Below, piece after piece: positions 8,105 through 16,564 of a stretch of 25,710 nucleotides of DNA. Position numbers and translations under genes: made by a program. Positions within the stretch are counted from its first letter, which is position 1; every line of letters starts with the position of its first letter. This DNA is from a virus. The DNA is taken from positions 518 to 26,227 of the IMG/VR virus record IMGVR_UViG_3300030106_001960; one strand, 5' to 3'. The notes under the pieces are model-generated. The model ran no database searches. It had not been told where the DNA came from and saw nothing but the letters and a program-made list of their open reading frames with translations.

Positions 8105-9153
8105 TAACTTCTACCTAAATATAGTCCTCCAAGTGTCGTACCAATACCAAGAGCTGTTTGTAAAGGTGTTGGGTTAGGTGTAAATGTTTGTTGTGTTACA
8201 CCTGGATAACCACCTAAAATTCCTGTTCCTAATGTAGCATACCTAGCTAAGTTTTCTTGTGGTAACATTGCAGCTTGTCTGTTTGCTTCTCTTTGTGCAT
8301 CTGCCTCTGCTTGAGCTTGCGCTTGGTTGATTGCGCCCAATGAACCTAAACGTCCTATATTACTTCCTAAAATTCCTGCTTGCGCTTGACCTAAACCTAC
8401 TTGTTGTCCACCTAATCCAGATCTAAATGCACCTAAGCCTTGAGCCGCTTGTGATATTCCAAATCTATTTTGTATATCTTGTTGTCTTGCAGCTTGCGCT
8501 TGTTGAAAACCTTGTTGCAAGAGACCGGCTTGTAATAATGCTCGTTCTCTCGCAGCCCCTGTGCCAAACTCTGCGAGTTGCACTCCCGCTCGACCACTGC
8601 CGAGCGCACCCAAAGCTGTTTGTTGATCTCGTATACCTTGTTCTTGTATAGCTTTGTTACGATCAAATTCTGCTAATGTTGCATCAATCACTTGTGATTG
8701 ATATGGGGACATAAATTGTTGAGTTTGTGTAGCAGTCATCGGACCTGTAGAAATACCAGCTAATCCTGTTTCGGCTGCTCCTGCTAATCTTGCTGCTTCT
8801 CCTGCTTGTGTTTGTGCTGCAGTTAAAAAAGGTTGAAAAGTTCCTAAACCTTCTTGTGCTGTTCCAACACCTGCTTGCTGTGAAGCTATTCTTTGTGCTG
8901 CTGTTTGTAAAGCTGTTTGTCCTGCAACTGTAGGAGCAAGTCCAGCTATACTTTGTTTTCTAACATCAAATTCTTGTGCAGCTTGTTGTCTTTTTGCAAA
9001 GTCTTCAGCTGACTCACCTGCTAACTGTGCTATACCACCTGTTCCTGGTGCAACTGTTGGTCGACCAGATTGTGCTATTAATTGAGTTGCTAAATCTGTT
9101 CCTAGTTTTTCTACAAATGGTGCAGGTAATGTTCGTGTTTCTTGTATGGCCAT
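8104..9153 (-). CDS. Ala/Gln-rich probable ejection protein
   Basis: A 349-residue protein dominated by Ala, Gln and Gly, predicted to be largely helical, with dense AQ/QA repeats from about 70 to 300 and a hydrophobic Gly/Leu-rich C-terminus (GIGTTLGGLYLGRS). Such composition is typical of podovirus internal or ejection proteins (P22 gp7/gp20 and T7 gp14/gp15 are functional analogues, not demonstrated homologues). The segment around residues 181-201 (LGALGSGRAGVQ) is encoded by an unusually GC-rich patch at 8551-8610. TAATG overlaps couple it to both neighbours (9153 and 8104). No enzymatic motif is visible. Confidence 0.83.
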   Translation of the reverse strand: MAIQETRTLPAPFVEKLGTDLATQLIAQSGRPTVAPGTGGIAQLAGESAEDFAKRQQAAQEFDVRKQSIAGLAPTVAGQTALQTAAQRIASQQAGVGTAQEGLGTFQPFLTAAQTQAGEAARLAGAAETGLAGISTGPMTATQTQQFMSPYQSQVIDATLAEFDRNKAIQEQGIRDQQTALGALGSGRAGVQLAEFGTGAARERALLQAGLLQQGFQQAQAARQQDIQNRFGISQAAQGLGAFRSGLGGQQVGLGQAQAGILGSNIGRLGSLGAINQAQAQAEADAQREANRQAAMLPQENLARYATLGTGILGGYPGVTQQTFTPNPTPLQTALGIGTTLGGLYLGRS

Positions 9154-11225
9154 TATAATACTTCCTCTAATCTTTGTGATGTTTGAAACATTTTACGTGC
9201 GCCATCCATGCCTTGCGATTCTTCAGATACGTCACCTCCGGCTTCTAGGTTCTTCATCATGTTATACATAACTTCTGCGCCTTTGTCTACATCTCCGTCG
9301 CCCGCGTTTCTGACTGCATCTGCTGTAAATACAAACTCATTCTTGGATAATCTAGCAGGAACATCATCTGCTTTTTCCATACGTCCAATAGGCACAAACC
9401 CACCTTCAGCTCTTAAATCCATTTCTTGTCCATCCATATCTAATAGTGGCATTGTTTTTTTAGCTACTGGCTCTGGTCTACCACCATCAGCTACAAAAGC
9501 TCTAGCCATATAGTCTCTATATTTATTTCTTATATCAGGTATGGGTGCTGGTAATTGTCCACCAACTCCACGTTGTGCTAAGAATTTTTGATATTCATCT
9601 TCTTGATCATCTTCTTGAAATAGTAAAGGGGCTGCTGATAACACTGATCCCAAAGCAAACATACCACCACCTGTTAAACCACCTTCCGGTTTAATAAAAA
9701 AATCTTTAAAACCTTGACTTCTTAAGAAACCAGATCCTAATCCTGCAAGTTTACCACCTGATGCAAAAGGTCCTAAACCTAATCCATAAGCACCTAAACC
9801 TGCAAACAATGCAGCTTTACCTATTGGTGATTTGACTATCTTCTTAACAGCTCTAGTTGCTTTCTTAACTAACTTACCTAAGAAATACATCTGTCTTCCT
9901 GATTCAAGGTCCATGATTCCACCTTCAACATTACCACCATCTGCGTAACCTGCTGCTGGTATGCCACTTATTGGTGTTTGCATTGCGACTGGTATTTCAG
10001 GTGGGGTGAATTGGCGAAGAGAAGAATACGGTGCATCTGTACCAGAAATATTTCCAGGTCTCGCAAAAGAAGGTGGATCGATTTGTTGAGGAGTCCCAGT
10101 AAATACAGGTAATTTCATACCACCACTGGGAAAAGTAGTGCCTTCAGGAAATAAAGGTTTACCATTTAAAGTTCCACTTGCTTGTACAACCTCGGTTCCA
10201 CCACCTTCACCTAAAGTAGATTTAGCTGATTCTAATCTTTGATTGATACCTTGTAACATTTGTTCTGCAGAAGATACACCACTACCTAGTTGATTTAGTC
10301 TAGGCATGATACCACCTTCTTGTGCTTCTATTCTACCACCATCTGCAAGAGATTGTGTTTCATCATCATCTATTGTTATACCTTGGCTTCTTCTAGAATC
10401 TCCCATTTTTTTTAAAATAGCTCCTATTGCTATAGGTCCACCTATAGACGCTGCAATACTTTTTAAACCACCGCCTTGAATTATATTTCTTGCAAGATTT
10501 AAATCTGACGCAGCATTTAAGGCTTCTTTTAATTTTGTTTTTTCGTTTCTTCTACCCATAACTTGCATCATTTGATTTGTATTTTGTTGAGCACTACCCA
10601 TATCAACAGGTCCACTAGTATCACCATAACCTTTATCAGCTCTTTCTTGTGCTTTTTCTGGAGCACCCATGTCAGCTCCACCACCTTTTAATCCAATTCT
10701 ACCGCCATCAGCTCTAAATGCTATTCTTAAATCGTCATCTTCTTCTTGTATTCTATCTGTTTTCATATTTTCTTTTGCTGCTAGTGATGCTAGATATTCT
10801 TCTTCGCTATTAAAACCTAGTTGTGCCCAGTATGGAATAGTTTCAATTCCTCCTTCGCCTCCAGGCATTAATGGAGGTGGCCGTAAGCTTCTAAGACTTC
10901 TATTAAATTGTGTTGCAAATTCATTACCTCTTGGAACTTTTATTAAATTTAAAAGTTTTGTAGAAAAAAAAGGTAGGTTTGATAAACCTGCTTTATCTGC
11001 TAAACCTATTTTGTCTTCTCTTCTTTTTAATTCTCTTTGTGCACGTTCTTTTTCTTCTTTAGTTCCTGTAAATTGTGCCATTGGATTTCTACCAACAACT
11101 GCTGCTGGTGTATCACCAGCTTGAACAATGTTACCAGGTCCTCTTCTTGGACTTTGACCACCAACTCCAGGAGGTCCGCCATTTTGTAACATTTGTCTGA
11201 ATTGTTGTGCTCTAGTTATAGCCAT
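9153..11225 (-). CDS. Virion-associated protein with repeated ADGGRIG motifs
   Basis: A 690-residue modular protein. Short motifs recur between low-complexity linkers: ADGGRIG at 172-178, ADGGRIE at 294-300, ADGGNVEGGIM at 428-438, ADGGRPE at 579-585 and AEGGFVPIG at 606-614. A Lys-rich then Gly/Leu-rich hydrophobic stretch covers about 450-535 and could be membrane-active. The C-terminal domain (about 606-690) is well ordered, reading PIGRMEKADDVPARLSKNEF followed by an acidic helix. The function is unknown. Position after the nozzle-like gene and small proteins, and before the Ala/Gln-rich proteins, suggests a minor structural or ejection protein. Its start lies 20 bases past the upstream gene's ATG-stop region, with AAGATGG as ribosome site. 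Confidence 0.85.
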   Translation of the reverse strand: MAITRAQQFRQMLQNGGPPGVGGQSPRRGPGNIVQAGDTPAAVVGRNPMAQFTGTKEEKERAQRELKRREDKIGLADKAGLSNLPFFSTKLLNLIKVPRGNEFATQFNRSLRSLRPPPLMPGGEGGIETIPYWAQLGFNSEEEYLASLAAKENMKTDRIQEEDDDLRIAFRADGGRIGLKGGGADMGAPEKAQERADKGYGDTSGPVDMGSAQQNTNQMMQVMGRRNEKTKLKEALNAASDLNLARNIIQGGGLKSIAASIGGPIAIGAILKKMGDSRRSQGITIDDDETQSLADGGRIEAQEGGIMPRLNQLGSGVSSAEQMLQGINQRLESAKSTLGEGGGTEVVQASGTLNGKPLFPEGTTFPSGGMKLPVFTGTPQQIDPPSFARPGNISGTDAPYSSLRQFTPPEIPVAMQTPISGIPAAGYADGGNVEGGIMDLESGRQMYFLGKLVKKATRAVKKIVKSPIGKAALFAGLGAYGLGLGPFASGGKLAGLGSGFLRSQGFKDFFIKPEGGLTGGGMFALGSVLSAAPLLFQEDDQEDEYQKFLAQRGVGGQLPAPIPDIRNKYRDYMARAFVADGGRPEPVAKKTMPLLDMDGQEMDLRAEGGFVPIGRMEKADDVPARLSKNEFVFTADAVRNAGDGDVDKGAEVMYNMMKNLEAGGDVSEESQGMDGARKMFQTSQRLEEVL

Positions 11226-11234
11226 CGTACCATC

Positions 11235-11405
11235 TTATTTTGTTTTGCTTAAAAAATCAAGGCTTGGCATTATAACATTTACGTCCTGTGCCATGTTTTC
11301 TTGTTTATATCCTTTAGCTTCCCAGTCTTTTCTTTCCTTAAAAAGCTCCCCTGTTTCTTTGTGTCTATACGTTGTTTCTACTTTTGCTGGTTTTAATTCT
11401 ATCAT
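11235..11405 (-). CDS. Small hypothetical protein (56 aa)
   Basis: A 56-residue charged protein starting MIELKPAKVETTYRH and ending SLDFLSKTK. The frame is supported by a TAATG overlap with the stop of the 113-codon gene at 11405 and by filling the gap before the 690-codon gene, leaving only 9 bases. It has no membrane segment, Cys cluster or motif I recognise; Lys/Glu-rich composition suggests a compact helical protein. It belongs to a run of three small genes between the nozzle-like protein and the 690-residue protein and may be an assembly factor, but nothing in the sequence shows that directly. Confidence 0.72.
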   Translation of the reverse strand: MIELKPAKVETTYRHKETGELFKERKDWEAKGYKQENMAQDVNVIMPSLDFLSKTK

Positions 11406-11746
11406 TATGTTGTTACCTCTCTTGGTTTAATTTCTAATATTGAAGCTATGACGTGTAGCTCATTTGCGTCACTTGCTTGTACTTTTAATATCTCACTTTC
11501 CTGCATTACTAAAGGTTGAGTCAAAAGTTCTGTTGTAGTGTTACTAGATATGGATTTTGTTTTAAACAAACTAAATATATTAGAACTAGCGTCTACTAAA
11601 GTTATTGTTATATTTGCTCCTGATCCAGCGTCTTCAGATACTAACAATGATTTAACTACAGCTGTTCTTGCTGTAGGCACCGTGTACAAAGTTGTTAGAT
11701 CTGTAGTTGTTAGATCTGCTTTTTTATTTATAAAACTGTTAGCCAT
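11405..11746 (-). CDS. Small beta-rich virion protein, resembles the 121-aa protein at 19314
   Basis: A 113-residue Ser/Thr/Val-rich protein predicted to be all beta. Its body reads VVKSLLVSEDAGSGANITITLVDAS, ends with HVIASILEI, and follows a plan shared with the protein at 19314-19679: a strand of type K.(L/N)(L/I)LV, a loop with Gly/Asn/Ala, a strand of type ITLVDAS/SVFITKS, a Ser/Thr segment, and a C-terminal strand. That suggests a common fold. The small beta-sandwich style suits a decoration or tail-surface role, but this is inference. Both ends are TAATG overlaps with small neighbours at 11746 and 11405. Confidence 0.8.
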   Translation of the reverse strand: MANSFINKKADLTTTDLTTLYTVPTARTAVVKSLLVSEDAGSGANITITLVDASSNIFSLFKTKSISSNTTTELLTQPLVMQESEILKVQASDANELHVIASILEIKPREVTT

Positions 11747-11910
11747 TATTGCATAAAGAAGTTAAATGCTTCTACCTCATCTTTTAAATCTTGTTGATAC
11801 GTAGTATTAAGTTTTTCAATAACACCATCTAAATCTCTTGTTTGTGCTTCAGCCACTGTGTAATCATATTCTTTAGCTGGTCTTGTTAATACTTGTGTTA
11901 TTTTTGCCAT
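11746..11910 (-). CDS. Small hypothetical protein (54 aa)
   Basis: A 54-residue acidic, helical protein beginning MAKITQVLTRPAKEYDY and ending EAFNFFMQ. It exactly bridges two confirmed genes: its ATG at 11910 overlaps the stop of the 728-codon gene, and its TAA overlaps the ATG of the 113-codon gene, both as TAATG. That tight coupling is the main evidence that it is real. I recognise no family. Heptad-like hydrophobic spacing in the second half (VIEKLNTTY) suggests a coiled coil and oligomer formation. A small chaperone or tail assembly role is possible but unsupported. Confidence 0.74.
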   Translation of the reverse strand: MAKITQVLTRPAKEYDYTVAEAQTRDLDGVIEKLNTTYQQDLKDEVEAFNFFMQ

Positions 11911-14096
11911 TATCTTCTTCCATCTGGTTGTATGTCTAATCTAAAAGTCCCTAGCTTCCAACTTTGATCAACCGCAGTGTTTTCTATTTTTAACGCTATT
12001 GCTCTAGCCCTAGCTCTAGTATCAACTTTTTTAGTGCTAGTTGTAACATCAAAAGGACCTAGTGAAGAACTAGCCTGAGTGTCATTAGGAAAATTTCTTA
12101 ATTCTAAAGTTACTCTTGTTGTTCCTGTTTGAGATATAAAATCAGGTATAAATCTTCTTATCTTCATTAAAAACTCACCATCTCCTCTAAGGGTTGCAAT
12201 ACCTGTTTGTTGACCGGTTGGTGCTCTTTGTGCCGTAATGTCAAAATCTCCAGATGATATGTTTGATAACACAGCTGTTATAGTACCATTTTTATTTTGA
12301 TCTGTTCCTGTTTCATGTTCATAGTATGCAGTTCTACCCTCTGTGTTGCCCACAACATCAAAAGATGTGTCTGTACTTGCATCATATTCTAATGCATGTG
12401 GTAATCCAAAGACAGCTGAGTCTTTCCACATTGTTCTAGATAAAGTTCCAACTGTCCATACAGGTCTTTGTGGTGACGAATCAAAATAGTTATAAGTAAC
12501 TTGTTTATTAATTACATCTGATGTAGCAGATGGATAAAACCAAATTACTTCACCAAACAAATTATTTAAACCTGCAGACACCATTTGATTACCAGAAGCT
12601 AAATTTATATCATCATAAACATGATCTTCTACTAAACATGGTAATGATTCTAATTTACCACCATATCTAAAAAAACCATTCTCTGACATCCAATACGCTG
12701 CACCATCAACTTCAACACAAGCATTCTGTCCAACCAATCCGCAGTTAGTTCCAACTTGTGAAAAAGCAAATGTAAATGGTGATCCTACAAAACGTTGAGT
12801 AAATAATGCAGTATCGGTCCAAATGTATAAAGCATCTCTACCTCTAATGGCTCCTCTAATTTGTGAGCCATCGGCTAGTCTTTGTGTACCAGCTGTATTT
12901 GTTGCTGTTGGTGCGTATGTGTTTATATCTTCTTGATCAGAAAATCTTATAAACATATCATCTTGTGTAGAAGTATCACCAATAGTTGTTTCTGTTCCAT
13001 AAAAAACTAAGTGTCTATCAGGTGTTGATACAACCATGTGTCTTGATGCAGTTGGTGCACCACTAATAATTGTGGCTCTTGTTTCTGTTGCATTTCCTAA
13101 ACTAGAGTCCCATTCAAAACATGCGCTGTCGTGAATTAAACAAATTGCTTTATCACCAAAATTATCAATAGACCACATACCTGGGTCCAATGCTAAACCT
13201 TCGGCTGTTTGTTGGTTCCATGCTGCGTAATCACTGGCATCTGTAACAGTTACACCATCACTGTGCGAAGCTGCAGTTGTTCCTCTAGCTCCTCTTGTTA
13301 CACCTGTTAAAGTGTTACTGCTGATACCTGTATATTGAATCATTTCTGTTCCTATTAAAACAAAATTAGTTCCTGTATTTGGAAACTGAGATGCGTTTGT
13401 TAAAACTATTGTAGTGGTAGATGCATTAATTGCTCCATTTAAAGTTGTTGTTACAGCAGATGTATCTTTACCTCCCCATGATCCTAGTCCCCAACCAAAA
13501 CCTTTTTCTTGAACTGCAGTGCCTACAGGATAATAATGTTGAACTCTAATACCACCAGACGTTGTTGCTCCAGATCCTGATTCGTTTGATGGCATTGTAA
13601 TAGTTAAAGTTGTTCCAGTAGGAACAGAAGTTACCATAAATTTTTTGTCATCAAAATCTGATGATCCAAAATTAGAACCTGTTATAGTTGTAAAGTTGTC
13701 TAATAAAATTATATCATTAGGCGATATACCATGAGCTGTAGGAAAAGTTATTGTTACAATAGGTGATCCATTGGTCGTGGTAAAAGCGCTTGTTAAAGTA
13801 GTAGTCGTTTTTATTGGGTGTATGTCATAGAATACGTTACCAGAAAAAGCATATAATATTCTATTAGTGCCAATAATTGCATATCTTCTACCAGCACTAT
13901 TTACGTAATGATGTAATCCTCTTCCTGCACCAGTTAATTCATTAGAACTTAAAGGTCCTAGTTGATTCCAACCACCTATTTTTTCAGGTATCCCATATCT
14001 AAATCTTACATTATCGCAATCTACCCACTGGCCCTCTGCTCCAGTTTCTGAAATTTGTTTATTGATACCTGGCTGAAATCCTATTTTTTGTAGCAT
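11910..14096 (-). CDS. Large tail protein, probable nozzle / tail tubular protein B-like
   Basis: A 728-residue structural protein. The N-terminus (21-43) reads GQWVDCDNVRFRYGIPEKI, a signature shared by phage proteins often annotated as tail nozzle or packaged-DNA stabilisation proteins (P22 gp10 / T7 gp12 functional class). A small domain lies around 97-185, and an inserted beta domain at about 217-288 carries FPNTGTNFVLIGTEMIQYTG and GVTRGARGTTAASH, a pattern common in marine phage tail proteins. The remainder is Ser/Thr-rich beta, with a repeated tyrosine/tryptophan propeller-like texture. A role in closing the tail tube is inferred from signature and size. It is preceded by a 49-base gap (14097-14145) with AAGG as ribosome site and followed by a TAATG junction. 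Confidence 0.82.
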   Translation of the reverse strand: MLQKIGFQPGINKQISETGAEGQWVDCDNVRFRYGIPEKIGGWNQLGPLSSNELTGAGRGLHHYVNSAGRRYAIIGTNRILYAFSGNVFYDIHPIKTTTTLTSAFTTTNGSPIVTITFPTAHGISPNDIILLDNFTTITGSNFGSSDFDDKKFMVTSVPTGTTLTITMPSNESGSGATTSGGIRVQHYYPVGTAVQEKGFGWGLGSWGGKDTSAVTTTLNGAINASTTTIVLTNASQFPNTGTNFVLIGTEMIQYTGISSNTLTGVTRGARGTTAASHSDGVTVTDASDYAAWNQQTAEGLALDPGMWSIDNFGDKAICLIHDSACFEWDSSLGNATETRATIISGAPTASRHMVVSTPDRHLVFYGTETTIGDTSTQDDMFIRFSDQEDINTYAPTATNTAGTQRLADGSQIRGAIRGRDALYIWTDTALFTQRFVGSPFTFAFSQVGTNCGLVGQNACVEVDGAAYWMSENGFFRYGGKLESLPCLVEDHVYDDINLASGNQMVSAGLNNLFGEVIWFYPSATSDVINKQVTYNYFDSSPQRPVWTVGTLSRTMWKDSAVFGLPHALEYDASTDTSFDVVGNTEGRTAYYEHETGTDQNKNGTITAVLSNISSGDFDITAQRAPTGQQTGIATLRGDGEFLMKIRRFIPDFISQTGTTRVTLELRNFPNDTQASSSLGPFDVTTSTKKVDTRARARAIALKIENTAVDQSWKLGTFRLDIQPDGRR

Positions 14097-14145
14097 ATAA
14101 TACCTTTTTTATGTTTTTTATCACAGATAAATTAAATTTTAAACT

Positions 14146-14622
14146 CTAAATATTTATGTCTAGCACTAGAGTTATGCGGTTTTCCTTGCTAGAATAGACC
14201 GGTGTCCTGTGTTTGAGTCTTGAATCAAATATCAATATACTATTTTGTTTAGCCTTTTTTAATCCGTAAAGTTCAAACTCTGTACCACTATTCACTTTTT
14301 CTGTTGTTTGTAAATAATAAACTACAGAATAATTACACTCATCATGGGAGTGAAATTTAAATTTTTTACCGTTTGTTTTGGTTAACCATGCATTTGATAT
14401 CTTTAAATCTTTACCTAGTTTTTGTTCTGTTAACTTTAATAGTTTATCTAAAGCAAATTTAAAGTGAGGTATTTTTCTAACATCAGGAGACCAATAATCA
14501 TCTGCCTCATTAACAGGAGCACCATGTTTTTTAGCAACTTCTTTAGTTACTATAACTCTATTAGAACACTCCAATAAATATTTTTGTTCTTTCTCTGTAA
14601 ATATATTATCAATGCTTTGCAT
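14146..14622 (-). CDS. Putative 2OG-Fe(II) oxygenase-like protein A
   Basis: A 158-residue protein, the last of a cassette of five related-fold genes. Visible motif residues are HSHD at 91-94, a conserved strand SVVYYLQT, then Phe132-Asp-Ser, His138 and Arg149 (ENRITLVLDI). That spacing suits the iron and 2OG binding sites of the double-stranded beta-helix fold, but HSH rather than HxD makes this one of the weaker members; it resembles the HSH arrangement of the gene at 1566. Its start overlaps the previous gene by 14 bases (14609-14622). A substrate cannot be assigned; protein or glycan modification is expected from the cassette. Confidence 0.75.
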   Translation of the reverse strand: MQSIDNIFTEKEQKYLLECSNRVIVTKEVAKKHGAPVNEADDYWSPDVRKIPHFKFALDKLLKLTEQKLGKDLKISNAWLTKTNGKKFKFHSHDECNYSVVYYLQTTEKVNSGTEFELYGLKKAKQNSILIFDSRLKHRTPVYSSKENRITLVLDINI

Positions 14623-15268
14623 GTGTTCTAAACCAAGAAGGTAGTCCTAAATGAGGTCTTCCATCGTATGGAACAGCTTTGGGATTTCTTATATCATTAT
14701 AATGTAAAAAAACTTGAACACATTCTTTTCCTGTAAAAGGTTCTCTCCAATGTTCCAAATCCATTCCTCTATATATCAACATGTCTCCAGGATTTAAAAT
14801 AACTTTAAGTCCTGTTGTGTTAGCAGGCACATAACAAGAATCTGTTTGTTTTCCTAAAGAAGAATTTGGTTCTATGTATATAGGCCAAGAGTCTCCACCT
14901 AAATTTAAAGTAGTTGAGATCTCACAAGAATTTCTATCTTTGTGTCTTTTTAATTCATTTCCTGTTTTATAGATTCGTGCATAAGAATAATTAGGTGTTA
15001 AAGTAAGTCCTGTTTTTTCTTGCATAAGTTGTTGTAAGTTTACTAACAACATGTCCATCATAATATCTCCATAACAAGAAAAAGCTCCAGTAACTTGAGG
15101 ATCAAACACAGTTCCAAATTCACTTTGATAACGAGATATAAAAGTATGTTTTAACATTGTTTCGTATGTTTGATTTTTGTTTCTAAAATATTCTGCAAAA
15201 AGATGACAGTAATCTTCAGGCAATACTTTTCTTAAAACGTCATATTTATTTTTTTCAAAATTAAGCAT
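14609..15268 (-). CDS. Putative 2OG-Fe(II) oxygenase B (prolyl 4-hydroxylase-like)
   Basis: A 219-residue protein with readable dioxygenase motifs: KRHKD giving His109-x-Asp111, the strand EISTTLNLGG, a Pro-Gly-Asp-Met strand (160-163), then His173 (EHWRE) and Lys181. A lysine in the 2OG-binding position is normal for prolyl 4-hydroxylase-like members, where arginine is used by other subfamilies. This makes it a credible active enzyme. It uses Fe(II), oxygen and 2-oxoglutarate to hydroxylate an unknown substrate. It overlaps the sulfotransferase stop by 8 bases and the next gene by 14. It belongs to the cassette that follows the Gly/Pro-rich fibre gene. Confidence 0.85.
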   Translation of the reverse strand: MLNFEKNKYDVLRKVLPEDYCHLFAEYFRNKNQTYETMLKHTFISRYQSEFGTVFDPQVTGAFSCYGDIMMDMLLVNLQQLMQEKTGLTLTPNYSYARIYKTGNELKRHKDRNSCEISTTLNLGGDSWPIYIEPNSSLGKQTDSCYVPANTTGLKVILNPGDMLIYRGMDLEHWREPFTGKECVQVFLHYNDIRNPKAVPYDGRPHLGLPSWFRTHAKH

Positions 15269-16043
15269 ATATATTAAAGTCTTTAAATTTATTAATTATT
15301 TCTTTATTTAAATAATCCTCTACATTTATATCTTGTTTTTTAATTCCGTCTGTTCTGATTGAATGAAGATCAAAATCTAAAACATTGTCATCATAACTTA
15401 TATTATTAAATGTAAACTGTTTTATATTGTCATAATCGTGTTCAAATTTTGGTAAATTAAAATGTTCATATATTTTTTGTATGGAAGATTTTGTGTCGCT
15501 AACTAAATTATCGTAATCTATCATTAAATGTTTTTCTTTACGTTTAACAATATTTCTAGCCGATCTAATATCTTGAGTTAGTTTACCATGATTTTCATCA
15601 AATAAATTTCTAGAAATACTTACAAAATCATTCGCCTCTAAATTTCTTTTAGATCTTACAAAAGAAGCAACTATTTCTAATATAGGTCTGTTAAGAATTA
15701 AAAAATTAGGTTTTGGATCAAAGTATTTTTTTAACACCATAAGATTAGCTGGTGTTCCCCAACAACTTCTTTCAAATATAACCTCCGCATCTATATGATT
15801 ATAAAAATTTTTAAAAATATTTATAATAACATTGTCTAAACTTTTATGATCTGGAAAGTTTTCAAACACTTTGTTTTCTTTAAGACAAAAAAGATTCCAT
15901 GTTATTGTTGATAAAATACTATTAGCACTTACTTTAACTTTAGGATTTTGATTTAATATAGAACTTAACAGCGTGTTACCTGCTCTTGGCAAACCTGCTA
16001 GATAAAATATTTTTTTTGTTTTATGAGTATGTAATAATTGCAT
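15261..16043 (-). CDS. Sulfotransferase (PAPS-dependent)
   Basis: A 260-residue protein with the hallmarks of the sulfotransferase P-loop family (PF00685/PF13469-like). Near the N-terminus, FYLAGLPRAGNTLLSSIL (13-30) is the 5'-phosphosulfate-binding loop, with Arg20 where the canonical motif often has Lys. The 3'-phosphate-binding elements are Arg119 (LNRP) and Ser127 (ASFVRSKRN). IDYDNLVSD near 175-183 matches the usual Y-D/E-L-V strand. It would transfer a sulfuryl group from PAPS to a hydroxyl or amine of an unknown acceptor. It lies between two oxygenase genes, starts as a TAATG overlap at 16043, and is probably cotranscribed with them. PAPS must come from host metabolism; no PAPS synthase is here. 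Confidence 0.9.
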   Translation of the reverse strand: MQLLHTHKTKKIFYLAGLPRAGNTLLSSILNQNPKVKVSANSILSTITWNLFCLKENKVFENFPDHKSLDNVIINIFKNFYNHIDAEVIFERSCWGTPANLMVLKKYFDPKPNFLILNRPILEIVASFVRSKRNLEANDFVSISRNLFDENHGKLTQDIRSARNIVKRKEKHLMIDYDNLVSDTKSSIQKIYEHFNLPKFEHDYDNIKQFTFNNISYDDNVLDFDLHSIRTDGIKKQDINVEDYLNKEIINKFKDFNIYA

Positions 16044-16564
16044 TAATCTTCCTTTGTTAAAAAATAAGTTAGCGTTAATCTTCCATCTTCTATATTATTA
16101 CCATGATTATTAATAGCCATATGAAAAGTTCCATTTGAAAAAAAGACAGCTCTGTTTTGAACATATCTAGCTATACCTGTTTCTTCATATTTATCTTCTC
16201 CTATTTTTCTATAAAAAGCTGTGCCAGATTTTAAATTAGTTGGTGATAAATATATTAAAATTGTATCTCCCCAGTCTCTATGTATCCAATCCTCAGCTGC
16301 GTGTTTAGATAATCTTAATTGAGCGTGTGCTCTAATCCTGTCATAGTTTTTTAAATCTATGTCAAATTTGTTTTTTATATAACCCAAGACTGAATAAAAT
16401 AAGAAAGGATATTTTCTATCTAAAAAATCTGTTCTAACACCAGGATACTCGTTTCTTTCTTTTGTTAATTTTTCAAAATCATCAGGATTATAATATTGTA
16501 AAGTTTTACAAAGCCTATAATATTCTTGGTTAAAATCTAAAAAATTATCTATAATTTTAATCAT
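16043..16564 (-). CDS. Putative 2OG-Fe(II) oxygenase C
   Basis: A 173-residue protein of the cassette. Readable Fe/2OG elements are WIHRD (His95-x-Asp97), followed by a strand ILIYLSPTN, then SGTAFYRK, and NGTFHMAINN with His148, and GRLTLTYFL with Arg162. That is a complete iron facial triad plus 2OG arginine, so catalytic activity is likely. The family is the prolyl/aspartyl beta-hydroxylase-type 2OG dioxygenase superfamily; the subfamily is not resolved. Its start overlaps the stop of the preceding gene as ATGA (16561-16564) and its TAA overlaps the sulfotransferase start as TAATG. The substrate is unknown. Confidence 0.86.
   Translation of the reverse strand: MIKIIDNFLDFNQEYYRLCKTLQYYNPDDFEKLTKERNEYPGVRTDFLDRKYPFLFYSVLGYIKNKFDIDLKNYDRIRAHAQLRLSKHAAEDWIHRDWGDTILIYLSPTNLKSGTAFYRKIGEDKYEETGIARYVQNRAVFFSNGTFHMAINNHGNNIEDGRLTLTYFLTKED

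Noticed and set aside
8427-8666. Overlapping frames on both strands in the 349-codon gene.
   Set aside because: They arise from the Ala/Gln repeats and lack ribosome sites; the coupled frame on the minus strand is clearly the real one.
10669-11124. Plus-strand frame of 151 codons opposite the 690-codon gene.
   Set aside because: Low-complexity Ser/Pro shadow of the Gly/Lys-rich gene.
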